Numbered from the stretch's first letter, positions 22,843 to 31,697 are shown. The stretch is 53,017 nucleotides of DNA from Bacillota bacterium (GCA_021770445.1 JAETQY010000012.1:1-53017); one strand, 5' to 3'. Program-made: numbers and translations. Notes: generated by a model not told the origin, from the sequence alone.

Positions 22843-25767
22843 TTTTCGTGCCTCAATGGCGGCCATGAGGGAGCGGATGCGGATTTTTACCGCGCCCAGG
22901 TTGCTGATATCGTCGATTTTCAGCTGGGTGTACAGCTTGCCGCCCTCCTCCAGGATGGAGCGCATCTCGTCGCCGGTGATGGCGTCGATGCCGCAGCCGA
23001 AGGAAACAAGCTGGATGACCTCCATGTCGGGCTGGGTGCACACATACCGGGCGGCGTTGTACATCCGGGCGTGGTAGGTCCACTGGTTGAGGACGTGGCG
23101 GGGGGCCTTGTCCTCCAGATAGGCCACGGCGTCCTCGGTGACCAGCACGAAGCCGTAGGAGGTAATCAGGTCGTTGATGCCGTGGTTGATCTCCGAGTCC
23201 ATGTGGTAGGGCCGGCCGCACACCACCAGGATGGGGCGGCCTTCGGCCCGGGCCTGGTCGATGTAGGTCCGGCCGGTGTTGCGCAGGTCGTTTTTATAGG
23301 CGTTGTAGGCGATGTAGGCGGCCTTCACCGCGGCGGCGGTCTCCCGCTTGGGAATCTGGAACTCATTGAAGAACCACTCCCCGGCCTTGCGCTCCATGTC
23401 CTTAGGGCGGTGGAGGCCGAAGTAGGGGTAGAGGTAGCGGGTCGTTTTCAGCTCCGGGACGTTGGCGGCGATCAGCTCGGGGTAGTAGGCCACCACAGGG
23501 CAGTTGTAGTTGTTGTCTCCCACACCCTCGTCGAAATTGTAGGGCATACAGGGGTAGAAGATGGCGTCCACCCCCGCCTCCACCAGGGCCTCCACATGGC
23601 CGTGGAGCAGCTTGGCGGGGTAGCACACCGTGTCCGAGGGGATGGTGCGCTGGCCCTTGAGGTAAATCTTCCGGGAGGATTCCGGGGACAGGACCACCTC
23701 AAAGTTGAGCCGGGTGAACAGCTCGAACCAGAAGGGCAGGTTCTCGTACATATTCAGCCCGAAGGGGATGCCGATCTTCCCCCGGGAGCCATCCCCCTCC
23801 CCCTTGCCGCAGAGGGCCCGGAGTTTGGCATATTTGTACCGCATCAGGTCGGGCAGGCGGCTGGGCTCCTCACCCAGGGGGCGGGAGCACCGGTTGCCCG
23901 ACACGAACCGCCGCCCGCCGTCGAAGGAGTTCACCGTCAGGGAGCAGTGGTTGGTGCACAGCCCGCAGGTGGCGGGCTTGGCGGTGTGGGTGAAGTGCTC
24001 CAGCGCCTTGGCGTCCAGAATGGTGGACCGCTCCAGCCCCAGGTCCCGGGCGGCCAGGGCGGCCCCAAAGGCCCCCATGATGCCGGCGATCACCGGGCGG
24101 GTGACATTTCGGCCCAGCTCCTGCTCGAAGGCCCGGAGCACCGCGTCGTTGAGGAAGGTGCCCCCCTGGACCACGATGTGTTTCCCTAAATCGTCGGCGG
24201 AGGCGGCCCGGATGACCTTGTAGATGGCGTTTTTCACGATGGAGGTGGACAGCCCGGCGGAGATGTCCTCCACGCTGGCCCCGTCCTTCTGGGCCTGCTT
24301 GACGCTGGAGTTCATGAACACGGTGCACCGGGAGCCCAGGTTCACCGGCTTCTGGGTGAACAGGCCCAGCTTGGCGAAGTCGGCGATGCTGTAGCCCAGG
24401 GCCTTGGCGAAGGTCTCGATAAAGGAGCCACAGCCGGAGGAGCAGGCCTCGTTGAGCATGATGGAGTCCACTGCGCCGTTGCGGATCTTGAAGCACTTCA
24501 TGTCCTGGCCGCCGATGTCGATGATGAAGTCCACGTCGGGCTGGAAGTGGGCGGCTGCCTTGTAGTGGGCCATGGTCTCCACCAGCCCCAGGTCGCAGTT
24601 GAAGGCGTTTTTAATCAGGTCCTCCCCGTAGCCGGTGACGGCGGCGCCCTTTATCACGATGCGGTCCCCGCACAGCTTGTATATCTCCCGCAGCTGTTCC
24701 AGCACGATGGCCACCGGATTGCCCTGGTTGGAGTGGTAGTAGGTGTACAGCAGCCCGCCGTCGGGGGCGATCAACGCCAGCTTGGTGGTGGTGGAGCCGG
24801 CGTCGATGCCTAAGTAGGCGGGGCCGGAGTAGGTATGGATGTCCGCCTCGGGGGGCCGGCTGGCGTTGTGCCGGGCGGCGAAGGCGTCATACTCCGCCTG
24901 GCTAGTAAACAGGGGCGGCATGGTATCCACCAGGGTGGTGGCCTGGGCGCTGTCCTCCAGCTTCTTCATGACCTCCTCGAAGGGGGCGGGGGGGTAATCG
25001 GTGGCGCACAGGGCGGCCCCCATGGCGGCGAAGCAGTCCCCGTCCTGGGGGAAAACGGCGTGTTCCTCGTCCAGCTTGAGGGTGTCCACGAACCGCTCCC
25101 GCAGGCCCATCAGGAAGTGCAGCGGCCCGCCCAGGAAGACAATTTTCCCTTTCAGCTCCCGGCCCTGGGTGAGGCCGGCCACCGTCTGGTCCACCACCGC
25201 TTGGAAGATGGAGGCGGCCACGTCCTCCTTCCGCCCGCCCTGATTCAGGATGGGCTGGATGTCGCTCTTGGCGAAGACGCCGCAGCGGGAGGCAATGGGG
25301 TAAATTTTCTCATGCTTCAGGCTCAGCTCGTCCAGCTCGTTGACAGTGACGTTCATCAATGTGGCCATCTGGTCGATGAAGGCCCCGGTGCCCCCGGCGC
25401 AGGAGCCGTTCATCCGCTCCTCCAGGGCGCCGCCGAAGAAGATGATCTTGGCGTCCTCGCCGCCCAGCTCGATGACCGCGTCGGTGTCGGGGATATAGGT
25501 GTTGACGGCGGCAGCGGTGGCGTAGACCTCCTGGACAAAGTCGATGCCGGCGGCGGTGGCCACTCCCAGCCCGGCGGAGCCGGTGATGGTGGCCTTGATC
25601 TCCTGCCCGGAGAGCATGTCCCGGATGGAGTTCAGCGTCTCCAGCGCCCGTTCCCGGGTCTTGGAGAAGTGCCGCTCGTAGGAGCGGAACAGCAGCTTGT
25701 TCTGTTCGCTGAGCACCACCACCTTCACCGTGGTGGAACCGATGTCAATGCCGACGCGCAAACTCAT
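22834..25767 (-). CDS. Double-domain 2-hydroxyacyl-CoA dehydratase activase fused to DUF2229
   Basis: A 977-residue protein. Two ASKHA-type BcrAD/BadF/HgdC ATPase domains occupy about residues 1-265 (VGIDIGSTTVKVVVLSEQ; NGSCAGGTGAFIDQMA; ASRCGVFAKSDI) and 325-590 (LGIDAGSTTTKLALIAPDG; NEACSSGCGSFIETFA; GSRCTVFMNSSVKQ). Each keeps the phosphate loop and the two cysteines that ligate a [4Fe-4S] cluster in HgdC. Residues about 640-977 form a DUF2229-like domain with CGLCTNHCSLTVN and a PSDTVCYPAKLLHGHV stretch. Such proteins energise electron transfer to radical dehydratases using ATP. The start MSLRVG has AGGCGG about 9 nt upstream. Confidence 0.88.
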   Translation of the reverse strand: MSLRVGIDIGSTTVKVVVLSEQNKLLFRSYERHFSKTRERALETLNSIRDMLSGQEIKATITGSAGLGVATAAGIDFVQEVYATAAAVNTYIPDTDAVIELGGEDAKIIFFGGALEERMNGSCAGGTGAFIDQMATLMNVTVNELDELSLKHEKIYPIASRCGVFAKSDIQPILNQGGRKEDVAASIFQAVVDQTVAGLTQGRELKGKIVFLGGPLHFLMGLRERFVDTLKLDEEHAVFPQDGDCFAAMGAALCATDYPPAPFEEVMKKLEDSAQATTLVDTMPPLFTSQAEYDAFAARHNASRPPEADIHTYSGPAYLGIDAGSTTTKLALIAPDGGLLYTYYHSNQGNPVAIVLEQLREIYKLCGDRIVIKGAAVTGYGEDLIKNAFNCDLGLVETMAHYKAAAHFQPDVDFIIDIGGQDMKCFKIRNGAVDSIMLNEACSSGCGSFIETFAKALGYSIADFAKLGLFTQKPVNLGSRCTVFMNSSVKQAQKDGASVEDISAGLSTSIVKNAIYKVIRAASADDLGKHIVVQGGTFLNDAVLRAFEQELGRNVTRPVIAGIMGAFGAALAARDLGLERSTILDAKALEHFTHTAKPATCGLCTNHCSLTVNSFDGGRRFVSGNRCSRPLGEEPSRLPDLMRYKYAKLRALCGKGEGDGSRGKIGIPFGLNMYENLPFWFELFTRLNFEVVLSPESSRKIYLKGQRTIPSDTVCYPAKLLHGHVEALVEAGVDAIFYPCMPYNFDEGVGDNNYNCPVVAYYPELIAANVPELKTTRYLYPYFGLHRPKDMERKAGEWFFNEFQIPKRETAAAVKAAYIAYNAYKNDLRNTGRTYIDQARAEGRPILVVCGRPYHMDSEINHGINDLITSYGFVLVTEDAVAYLEDKAPRHVLNQWTYHARMYNAARYVCTQPDMEVIQLVSFGCGIDAITGDEMRSILEEGGKLYTQLKIDDISNLGAVKIRIRSLMAAIEARKKT

Positions 25768-25815
25768 AGGGAATAACCGCCTTTCAGGAGTAGGAAGTCT
25801 ATTTTTCAATGATAC

Positions 25816-25844
25816 ATCATACTGATTTTTTGTCGGAAAAACAA
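25816..25844 (-). promoter_or_regulatory. Promoter of the activase operon
   Basis: Minus-strand TTGTTT (complement of 25839-25844), 17 nt, TATGAT (complement of 25816-25821). The stretch 25850-25960 is AT-rich and shows nothing else. Confidence 0.5.
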
Positions 25845-25959
25845 CGAAATTAACGGAGTTTTAACGGGTCAAAAGGGAAGAAAAGCGGGAATTTAACGGC
25901 GGTTCCAGTGGGCAAAAGCCACAAAACGGCGGCGAAAATTTGACAAATGTTACAGAAAT

Positions 25960-25992
25960 GTGAAATCCCCCGGCGGCTTATGCCGCCGGGGG
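25960..25992 (-). terminator. Terminator of the lipoprotein-blaI-M56 operon
   Basis: An 11-bp perfect stem (25967-25977 with 25982-25992), loop TTAT, minus-strand tail ATTTCACATTT. Confidence 0.7.
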
Positions 25993-26000
25993 TGGTGTCT

Positions 26001-28916
26001 CTACCAACTAATTTCAACGCCGAAGGATTGACAGATATTTTGAATTTGGGTGATCAGGTGGCTGGGGATCGTCAGGTCTATGAAAAGAAGTGAGCCGTCT
26101 CCAAAGGCGGACAGGGTCCAGGTGCCCCGGTGGATGATCAGCATTTCCGGTGGGATAGGCTCGCTGCCCTCTCCCTTCAGCCAGGCGGCAATGTCCTCCG
26201 GGGTGGTGTCCTTCGCCTGAGCGTTTTGGGAGAGGAAGTCCTCGTCATTGACAAAAAGCTGGATCAATTCCTCCAACGCCTCCGGATATTCCGTAATATC
26301 CACTCGGTATCTGCTGGTCTGTTGGGCCAGCTCGACGATGTAGGCGTACAGCTCCGGGCTGCGGACGAAGAGGCGGGTGGGCTCCGGGGTCGCGGCGAAG
26401 TTTCTGTGGCTCAGGCAGACCACGTCCTTCTCGCTGCCCGCCGACAGGGTGAGCCGGTCGGCGTCCTCCGCGGTCTCGCGCCCCATGTATGCCTCCATGC
26501 CGCTGCCCTGCACCCGGATGGTGAGGACATACTGTCCGTGCTTCTCCTGGTCGTACTCGTCGAAGAACTGGTGATACAGGGCCTGGGTGAGCTGTTCCCG
26601 CAGGGCGGGGATATCCAGATCCACTGCGTAAGTTCCCACCGTCACCGAGACCACGTCCTTGGGCCGCAGGCAGACGGCGAATATGTCGGGGGTCATCACC
26701 TCAAAGCCCTTCCAGCCGGACCCGTTCAGCCGGTACAGGGGGGCGTTGCGCACCACCTCGGGCTGGTCGGTCACGACGGTGTAACCGGAGGAGTGGGAGC
26801 TCAGCATGGGCGGAAGGAGCTCCAGCACCCAGTGGCCGAGGTGGGTCTCGTCGCCGTTGTAGCAAAGCAGGATGCGGTCCTGCATGGTGTGCCCGCTGAC
26901 AAGCTCCGCGTCCTCCGGGTCGCCGCCCCACCCCTGGAGTTGATAGCCAAGGGTTTTGCAGATATCCGCCAGGCTGTATCCACCCAGCTCCGCCCGGGTC
27001 ATGGGGACGGGGGTGAGCGGGTCCTGGGAGAGCAGCTCCTGTGTCCAGGCCAGGGCGGAGATGGAGCCGGACAGGTTGGTTTGGGTCCTGGTGCGCAGGT
27101 AAGCGGTCCGGCCGTTTTCCTGAACGGAGTAGTCGCCGCTCCCCCGGGTCACATAGGTGTAGCCGTTATAGGGGATCAGGTTGTAGGTGACCTCTCCCGC
27201 CTCGGTGGTGAGGACGAGCCGGGAGGCGTCAAGCAGCTGTTTGCCGTCGGGCGTGGCGTCCTCCGCTTCCAGGGGGACCAGATAGGACAGCCTTTCCCGC
27301 ACGTTAGCCAGCAGCCTGGGATCGGTGATGGTTTCCCGGTAAAAGTAGCTGGAGTAGAGGGGCGGGCAGTACCGGATGGAGGAGGCGCTGTCCAGGTCAG
27401 CGAGCAAGGTATCCAGTTCAGGGGAGGCGGGTTCGGCGTTCCGGGTGCTGAGCCGGGCCAGGTCCTCCAGGACAGAAATCACGTTGTCGCCCTGCCGGGA
27501 GATGCAGGTCCCGCTGACGCCCAGAAGCTGGGCGGTCTCCCCCTCCTGCTCCTTGAGGTCCAGGTCCTGCTGGAAAATGCTACCCGCGAATAGGTAGGTG
27601 TAGTCGTTCTGCCACAGGAGGGAGTATTCCATCTCTCCGCCCTCGAAGGTCAGGATGATCCTGGATTCGCGGAAGGCCTCTCGAAGGTCGGGCTGGGGAT
27701 CGTTGTTATCCAGATAGGTGAAGCCGGACAGAGCCTCCTTGGCCTGGGTCAGCAGGTCCTCTTTGGCGATGGGGTTGGGGTAGAATGTGCTGGAGTAGAG
27801 GGGCGGGCAGTATCGGATGGCCGCGGTCCGGTCCAGGTAGTCCAGGAGCGTTGTGTTCTCCTGCCTCGACGGCCCCCGCCCGGCGAAGACAAACACAACA
27901 GACAGGGCCACTAGGGCGATCACGGCGAAGAGGGCGGCTTTTACCGTCTCAGGCTTTTTCACAAGCTGAGCCACCCGCTGTTTGACGGACTTCCCCCCGC
28001 CGGTCATGGCGGTGGAGCAGGACAGCAGGTCCCCGGGCCGCAGGGACCGGGCGGCCACCATGTCCACCAGGGTGCGGCCGTAGGGGATGCGCTCCGCCTC
28101 TCCCAGCCGGGCCACCGCCCCCTCATCGCAGGCCAGCTCGCCGTCCTGCTTGGAGAGGACCACCGCCAGCCACACCAGGGGGTTGTACCAGTGGAGGGCC
28201 AGGGCCAGGCACCGCAGGAGGGACCAGAGGTGGTCCTTGTGGGCGTAGTGGGTGAGCTCGTGGGCCAGCACGTGGCGCAGGGTGTCCGGGTTTTCCACCG
28301 CCTGGGGGGTCACATAGACGGCGGGGCGGAACACCCCGAACAGACAGGGGGAGGGAAGGCCCTCGGCCACATAGACGGGGGCGGGGGCGTCAACGTCCTC
28401 CAGCCGTTCCCGCCGCTTCCTCAGTTGACGGGCAAAGCGCAGGTTGGAGGTCAGAATGACCAGCGCCGCCAGAGCCGTGCCGGTTCCCCAGAGCATTGTC
28501 AGCAGCTCTGAGGCGGGCATCATAAAGAGGTAGCGGGTAATGCCGTTCTTGTCATAGACCACGCCGCCGGAGTAGTATTCCCGGTCGGCCTCGCTGTGGA
28601 GCGTGCGGCTGTATTCAGGCTCTTCCCCCGGCTGTACTCTGTCGACGAGGTAGCGCTCTGTGGGGACAGCATAGAGCATTTGATCCTCCAGCCAGGGAGA
28701 CACATCCTGCGCCATGTTAGTGGCCAGCACCGGCAAAGCGTCGCTGGCAGCGGCGGGCAGCTCCACCTGGAAGGGGATCAACAGCCGCAGGAGCACCACC
28801 CCCCACAGGGCGTACCGCAGCCGGGCGGACAGCTTTTCCCGGAAGAGCCGGCGCACCGCCAGCACAATCAAAATCAGGGCCGAGGACGTAAATGCCCACT
28901 GTATCATCAGCTTCAT
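26001..28916 (-). CDS. BlaR1/MecR1-like M56 sensor protease with large duplicated C-terminal region
   Basis: Membrane metalloprotease sensor (971 aa). Residues 1 to about 325 hold the transmembrane M56 domain with the zinc motif HELTH near 218 and the downstream ligand in ACDEGA. A final helix (AALFAVIALVALSVVFVFAG) near 330 is followed by about 620 external residues. In BlaR1 that part is a penicillin-binding domain; here I see no SxxK penicillin-binding motif. Instead a module of about 147 residues is repeated, each starting IRYCPPLYSS (near 366 and 513). By analogy it cleaves or inactivates the BlaI repressor encoded just upstream (4-nt overlap) when a signal binds outside. The signal is unknown. 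Confidence 0.85.
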   Translation of the reverse strand: MKLMIQWAFTSSALILIVLAVRRLFREKLSARLRYALWGVVLLRLLIPFQVELPAAASDALPVLATNMAQDVSPWLEDQMLYAVPTERYLVDRVQPGEEPEYSRTLHSEADREYYSGGVVYDKNGITRYLFMMPASELLTMLWGTGTALAALVILTSNLRFARQLRKRRERLEDVDAPAPVYVAEGLPSPCLFGVFRPAVYVTPQAVENPDTLRHVLAHELTHYAHKDHLWSLLRCLALALHWYNPLVWLAVVLSKQDGELACDEGAVARLGEAERIPYGRTLVDMVAARSLRPGDLLSCSTAMTGGGKSVKQRVAQLVKKPETVKAALFAVIALVALSVVFVFAGRGPSRQENTTLLDYLDRTAAIRYCPPLYSSTFYPNPIAKEDLLTQAKEALSGFTYLDNNDPQPDLREAFRESRIILTFEGGEMEYSLLWQNDYTYLFAGSIFQQDLDLKEQEGETAQLLGVSGTCISRQGDNVISVLEDLARLSTRNAEPASPELDTLLADLDSASSIRYCPPLYSSYFYRETITDPRLLANVRERLSYLVPLEAEDATPDGKQLLDASRLVLTTEAGEVTYNLIPYNGYTYVTRGSGDYSVQENGRTAYLRTRTQTNLSGSISALAWTQELLSQDPLTPVPMTRAELGGYSLADICKTLGYQLQGWGGDPEDAELVSGHTMQDRILLCYNGDETHLGHWVLELLPPMLSSHSSGYTVVTDQPEVVRNAPLYRLNGSGWKGFEVMTPDIFAVCLRPKDVVSVTVGTYAVDLDIPALREQLTQALYHQFFDEYDQEKHGQYVLTIRVQGSGMEAYMGRETAEDADRLTLSAGSEKDVVCLSHRNFAATPEPTRLFVRSPELYAYIVELAQQTSRYRVDITEYPEALEELIQLFVNDEDFLSQNAQAKDTTPEDIAAWLKGEGSEPIPPEMLIIHRGTWTLSAFGDGSLLFIDLTIPSHLITQIQNICQSFGVEISW

Positions 28917-29293
28917 GTCTCTCCCTCCTCCGCACGGCGCAGAATTTCGTACAGCTCGTCGATCTCCTGTTTCGACAGGGCCTTGTCCTGGGCCAGGGCG
29001 GACACCATCAGCCCCACGCTGCCCTGATAGACCTTGTCCAGGAAGGAGCGGGTCTCACCCCGCACCGCCTGGTCCCGCTGGACCGCCGGGGCGTAGTGTT
29101 TCCCCCGCCCCTCCACCTTACAGCGGACCAGGCCCTTGTCCTCCATCCGCCGCAGGGTGGTGATGGTGGTGCTCTTGGCCCAGCCCAGCCGCTCTCCCAG
29201 AGCGGCCACCAGCTCCATCACCGTCATGGGGGAGCGCTCCCACAGGCAGTCTAAAACGTACCACTCGCTGTTGGTCAGATTGATGTTATCCAT
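28913..29293 (-). CDS. blaI-like: BlaI/MecI family transcriptional repressor
   Basis: Penicillinase-repressor-type winged helix protein (126 aa): LTNSEWYVLDCLWERSPMTV, then SKTTVITxLxRL-like AKSTTITTLRRMEDKGLV, and RGKHYAPAV, followed by a dimerisation helix. These dimers bind palindromes at their own promoter and are destroyed when the partner M56 sensor fires. ATG 29293 gives the typical N-terminus with GAGGG 8 nt upstream; ATG 29311 (ATGA overlap with the lipoprotein stop) is an alternative adding MKRANR. A matching operator is at 29633-29671. Confidence 0.88.
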   Translation of the reverse strand: MDNINLTNSEWYVLDCLWERSPMTVMELVAALGERLGWAKSTTITTLRRMEDKGLVRCKVEGRGKHYAPAVQRDQAVRGETRSFLDKVYQGSVGLMVSALAQDKALSKQEIDELYEILRRAEEGET

Positions 29294-29307
29294 TCTGTTC
29301 GCCCTCT

Positions 29308-29619
29308 TCATAACTCCGGTGTTCCAACGATCACATCTGTGACCTTGTCATCATCTCTGTCGTAGTACAGGACCACCCACAGGTCCTCGCCGGTCATCCA
29401 AATATCCCCATACATGCCGGAAAATCTCGCGTTAGGTTCTCCCCAGGCGTCCACGATATCCTCCCGGTCCCGCCCGGCCAGCGCCTGGGTGAACTCCTCA
29501 TGGCCATATCCCTTTTCGGAGATGAGGGCGCTTACCTCATCAAGCTGAAAAATTTTGTCCTGCCGGCAGCCTGTCAGACACAGGGCCAGGGCCAGCGTGA
29601 ATAGGATACACTTTTTCAT
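29308..29619 (-). CDS. Small lipoprotein, BamE/SmpA-like
   Basis: Secreted lipoprotein (103 aa): signal peptide MKKCILFTLALALCLTGC with lipobox LTGC, cysteine 18 being the lipidation site. The mature part contains REDIVDAWGEPNARFSGMYG and ends in VVLYYDRDDDKVTDV, the helix-strand layout of BamE-like (SmpA/OmlA) domains: a short helix, then GxPxxxxSG and YYD strands. Its function is unknown. It is the first gene of the blaI-M56 operon, so it is probably part of the response or the signal-sensing step. Confidence 0.75.
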   Translation of the reverse strand: MKKCILFTLALALCLTGCRQDKIFQLDEVSALISEKGYGHEEFTQALAGRDREDIVDAWGEPNARFSGMYGDIWMTGEDLWVVLYYDRDDDKVTDVIVGTPEL

Positions 29620-29632
29620 GAGAACCTCCTCT

Positions 29633-29679
29633 GGTCTACTTTGTAGACCTATCCTATCACACTTGGTCTACAATGTCAA
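29633..29679 (-). promoter_or_regulatory. Promoter with BlaI-type operators
   Basis: Minus-strand perfect TTGACA (complement of 29674-29679), 17 nt, TAGGAT (complement of 29651-29656). A perfect dyad GGTCTAC-TTT-GTAGACC lies at 29633-29649 just after the -10, and a further half-site GGTCTAC (29665-29671) is in the spacer. BlaI-family operators contain TAC-x-GTA type dyads, so autorepression is likely. Confidence 0.75.
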
Positions 29680-29774
29680 CCAGAAAAATTTCCCGGTTGA
29701 GGCGTGGACTTTCCGGGAAAACTATGGTACACTGACAGCAGCGATTCAACATCGCCCACAAGGAGGAAGTTTTT

Positions 29775-30392
29775 ATGGACAATAAGGTCATGTATTCCCT
29801 GAGCTACGGCCTGTTCGTCCTGTCCGCCCGCCGGGGGGACAAGGACAACGGCTGCATCACCAACACCTGCATCCAGGTGACCACCGACCCCAACCGCATT
29901 GTGATTGCCGTCAACAAGGGCAACTACACCCACGACATGGTGAAGGAGACCGGCCGTTTCACCGTCTCCATCCTGTCGGAGGAGGCCAAGTTCGACCTGT
30001 TTAAGCGCTTCGGCTTCCAGTCGGGCCGGGACGTGGACAAGTTCGCCGGCTTCGAGGAGCACACCGCCCGGGACGCGGACGGCATCCGCTATGTCACCCA
30101 GGGCACCAATGCCTGGCTGAGCTGCAAGGTAGTCTCCGCCACCGATCTGGGTACCCACACCCTGTTCCTGGCCGACGTGCTGGACGGCGGGGTGCTCTCC
30201 AAGGCCCCCAGCGCCACCTACAGCTACTACCAGGCCAACATCAAGCCCAAGCCGGGCGCCCCCGCGCCCAGCGAGAAGAAGCGCTGGGTGTGCAAGGTGT
30301 GCGGCTACGTCTACGAGGGGGACGAGCTGCCCGCCGACTTCATCTGCCCCTGGTGCAAGCATCCCGCCTCCGACTTTGAGCCGCTGGCATAA
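29775..30392 (+). CDS. hrb: Flavin reductase-rubredoxin fusion (high-molecular-weight rubredoxin)
   Basis: A 205-residue redox protein. Residues 1 to about 155 are a flavin reductase-like FMN-binding split barrel (SYGLFVLSARRGDKDNG, NTCIQVT, NKGNYTHDMV). Residues about 168-205 are a rubredoxin: WVCKVCGYVY and FICPWCKHPASDFEPL with all four iron-ligating cysteines. Moorella-type Hrb passes electrons from NAD(P)H to diiron flavoproteins that reduce oxygen or nitric oxide. A flavodiiron partner is not in the window. An SD AAGGAGG lies upstream of ATG 29775, and a terminator follows. Confidence 0.9.
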   Translation: MDNKVMYSLSYGLFVLSARRGDKDNGCITNTCIQVTTDPNRIVIAVNKGNYTHDMVKETGRFTVSILSEEAKFDLFKRFGFQSGRDVDKFAGFEEHTARDADGIRYVTQGTNAWLSCKVVSATDLGTHTLFLADVLDGGVLSKAPSATYSYYQANIKPKPGAPAPSEKKRWVCKVCGYVYEGDELPADFICPWCKHPASDFEPLA

Positions 30393-30398
30393 AAAAAG

Positions 30399-30431
30399 AC
30401 CCGTCGGAGGTGCAACCTCCGGCGGGTTTTT
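30399..30431 (+). terminator. Terminator of hrb
   Basis: A 13-bp stem with one G-U (30399-30411 with 30415-30427), loop GCA, then TTTTTG. Confidence 0.85.
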
Positions 30432-30472
30432 GCGTCTGTAGGAGTGAGAGACAGAAAAAGGAGGCATGTCAT

Positions 30473-31033
30473 ATGGAGGACGGCAAGATTATCGACCTAT
30501 ACTGGGCCCGGTCCCAGCAGGCGATCGAAGCCAGCGAGGAGAAATACGGCCCCTACTGCCACACCATCGCCCGGCGCATCCTGGACCGGGAGGAGGACGC
30601 GGAGGAGTGCGTCAACGACACCTGGCTCCACGCCTGGAACGCCATGCCGCCCCAGCGGCCGGGGGTCCTGTCTGCCTTCTTCGGCAAGCTGACCCGGAAT
30701 CTGTCCCTGGACCGGTGGCGGCGGCTCCGGGCGGCCAAGCGGGGGGGCAGTCAGGTGGAGGTAGCTCTCCATGAGCTGGAGGACTGCCTGCCCGATCGCC
30801 GCCGTCCCGACGAGGAGCTGGAGGCGGGGGAGACGGCGGAGCTTATCTCCGCCTTCCTGCGCCGGCAGAGCGAGCTGGACCGGGTGCTGTTCGTCCGGCG
30901 GTACTTCCACCTGGAGCCGCTGGACAGCTTGGGCCGGCGGTTTGGGCTGACCACGGGGCAGGTGAAGTCCAGACTGCACCGGACCCGGCAAAAGCTGCGG
31001 GCCGAGCTGGAGCGGGAGGGGGTAGCGGTATGA
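30473..31033 (+). CDS. ECF-type RNA polymerase sigma factor
   Basis: Sigma-70 family protein (186 aa) with regions 2 and 4 only. Region 2 covers about residues 20-95 (CHTIARRILDREEDAEECVNDTW, then FFGKLTRNLSLDRWRR). Region 4 ends the protein (LDSLGRRFGLTTGQVKSRLHRTRQ, helix-turn-helix). ATG 30473 has AGGAGG 8 nt upstream. The stop overlaps the ATG of the next gene (ATGA), the usual sigma/anti-sigma coupling. Confidence 0.87.
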   Translation: MEDGKIIDLYWARSQQAIEASEEKYGPYCHTIARRILDREEDAEECVNDTWLHAWNAMPPQRPGVLSAFFGKLTRNLSLDRWRRLRAAKRGGSQVEVALHELEDCLPDRRRPDEELEAGETAELISAFLRRQSELDRVLFVRRYFHLEPLDSLGRRFGLTTGQVKSRLHRTRQKLRAELEREGVAV

Positions 31034-31656
31034 ACGCGGAATACTTATTGGACGCCGTCGGTCTGCTGGACGACGATCTGCTCCGGGAGGCGGAGGAGTA
31101 CAGCCGCCCCCGGCGGGACTACCGGCCCTGGATCGGCCTGGCGGCCAGCTTCGTGGTGGTGCTGACTCTGGGCTACGCCCTGACCCATCTGGGCATGGGC
31201 GGCGGGGCCCCGAAGAACGAAATGAGCGGCGGCGCAGCCAACGCCCCGTCCGGCTCCTACGGGGGAGACGGAGTGCCGCCTCTCGAAGAATATCGTCCGC
31301 CCGCGTCGGCGGAAGGTCCGGACAGCAGCATGCCGGGCGGCGGGGACTGGGCGGAGCCCGGCAGTCCTGACGCCGCGGCGCCCCAGGAGCCGGGAGCGGT
31401 TGGGGGAGATTACTGCGCCGCCATTATGGTGGACGGGGTAGTCTACTGGTCCACCGATACGCCTGTTCCGGGGGAGGTGGACGAGAGCGCCATCCGGACG
31501 GTCACCTCCTACACCGACGGCCAGCCGGAGGAGGACGGTCAGACCAACTTTGACCGGGGCCTGACTACCCAATACGCCATGACAGACATGGGACTGGTGG
31601 TGCTGATAGACCGGGAGTGGATCCTGTTCGACCCTGTCCCGCCCTGGGAGAAGTAA
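31030..31656 (+). CDS. Single-pass membrane protein, probable anti-sigma partner
   Basis: A 208-residue protein with a short cytoplasmic N-terminus (about 35 residues), one transmembrane helix (WIGLAASFVVVLTLGYAL, near 36-53), a Gly/Pro/Ser/Ala-rich linker to about residue 135 and a small external C-terminal domain. No zinc-binding HxxxCxxC is seen. Position and 4-nt overlap with the sigma gene argue for an anti-sigma or signal-sensing role, but the sequence alone does not prove it. Confidence 0.6.
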   Translation: MNAEYLLDAVGLLDDDLLREAEEYSRPRRDYRPWIGLAASFVVVLTLGYALTHLGMGGGAPKNEMSGGAANAPSGSYGGDGVPPLEEYRPPASAEGPDSSMPGGGDWAEPGSPDAAAPQEPGAVGGDYCAAIMVDGVVYWSTDTPVPGEVDESAIRTVTSYTDGQPEEDGQTNFDRGLTTQYAMTDMGLVVLIDREWILFDPVPPWEK

Positions 31657-31666
31657 CGATCACTGC

Positions 31667-31697
31667 GGCCTCCGGTGTGTACCGGGGGCCGTTTTTA
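31667..31697 (+). terminator. Terminator after the first ECF pair
   Basis: A 9-bp stem with one G-U (31667-31675 with 31682-31690), loop of 6, then GTTTTTAAAA. Confidence 0.75.

Noticed and set aside
22801..24189. 462-codon plus-strand frame opposite the activase
   Set aside because: The activase on the minus strand has full motif support; the plus frame has shadow composition.
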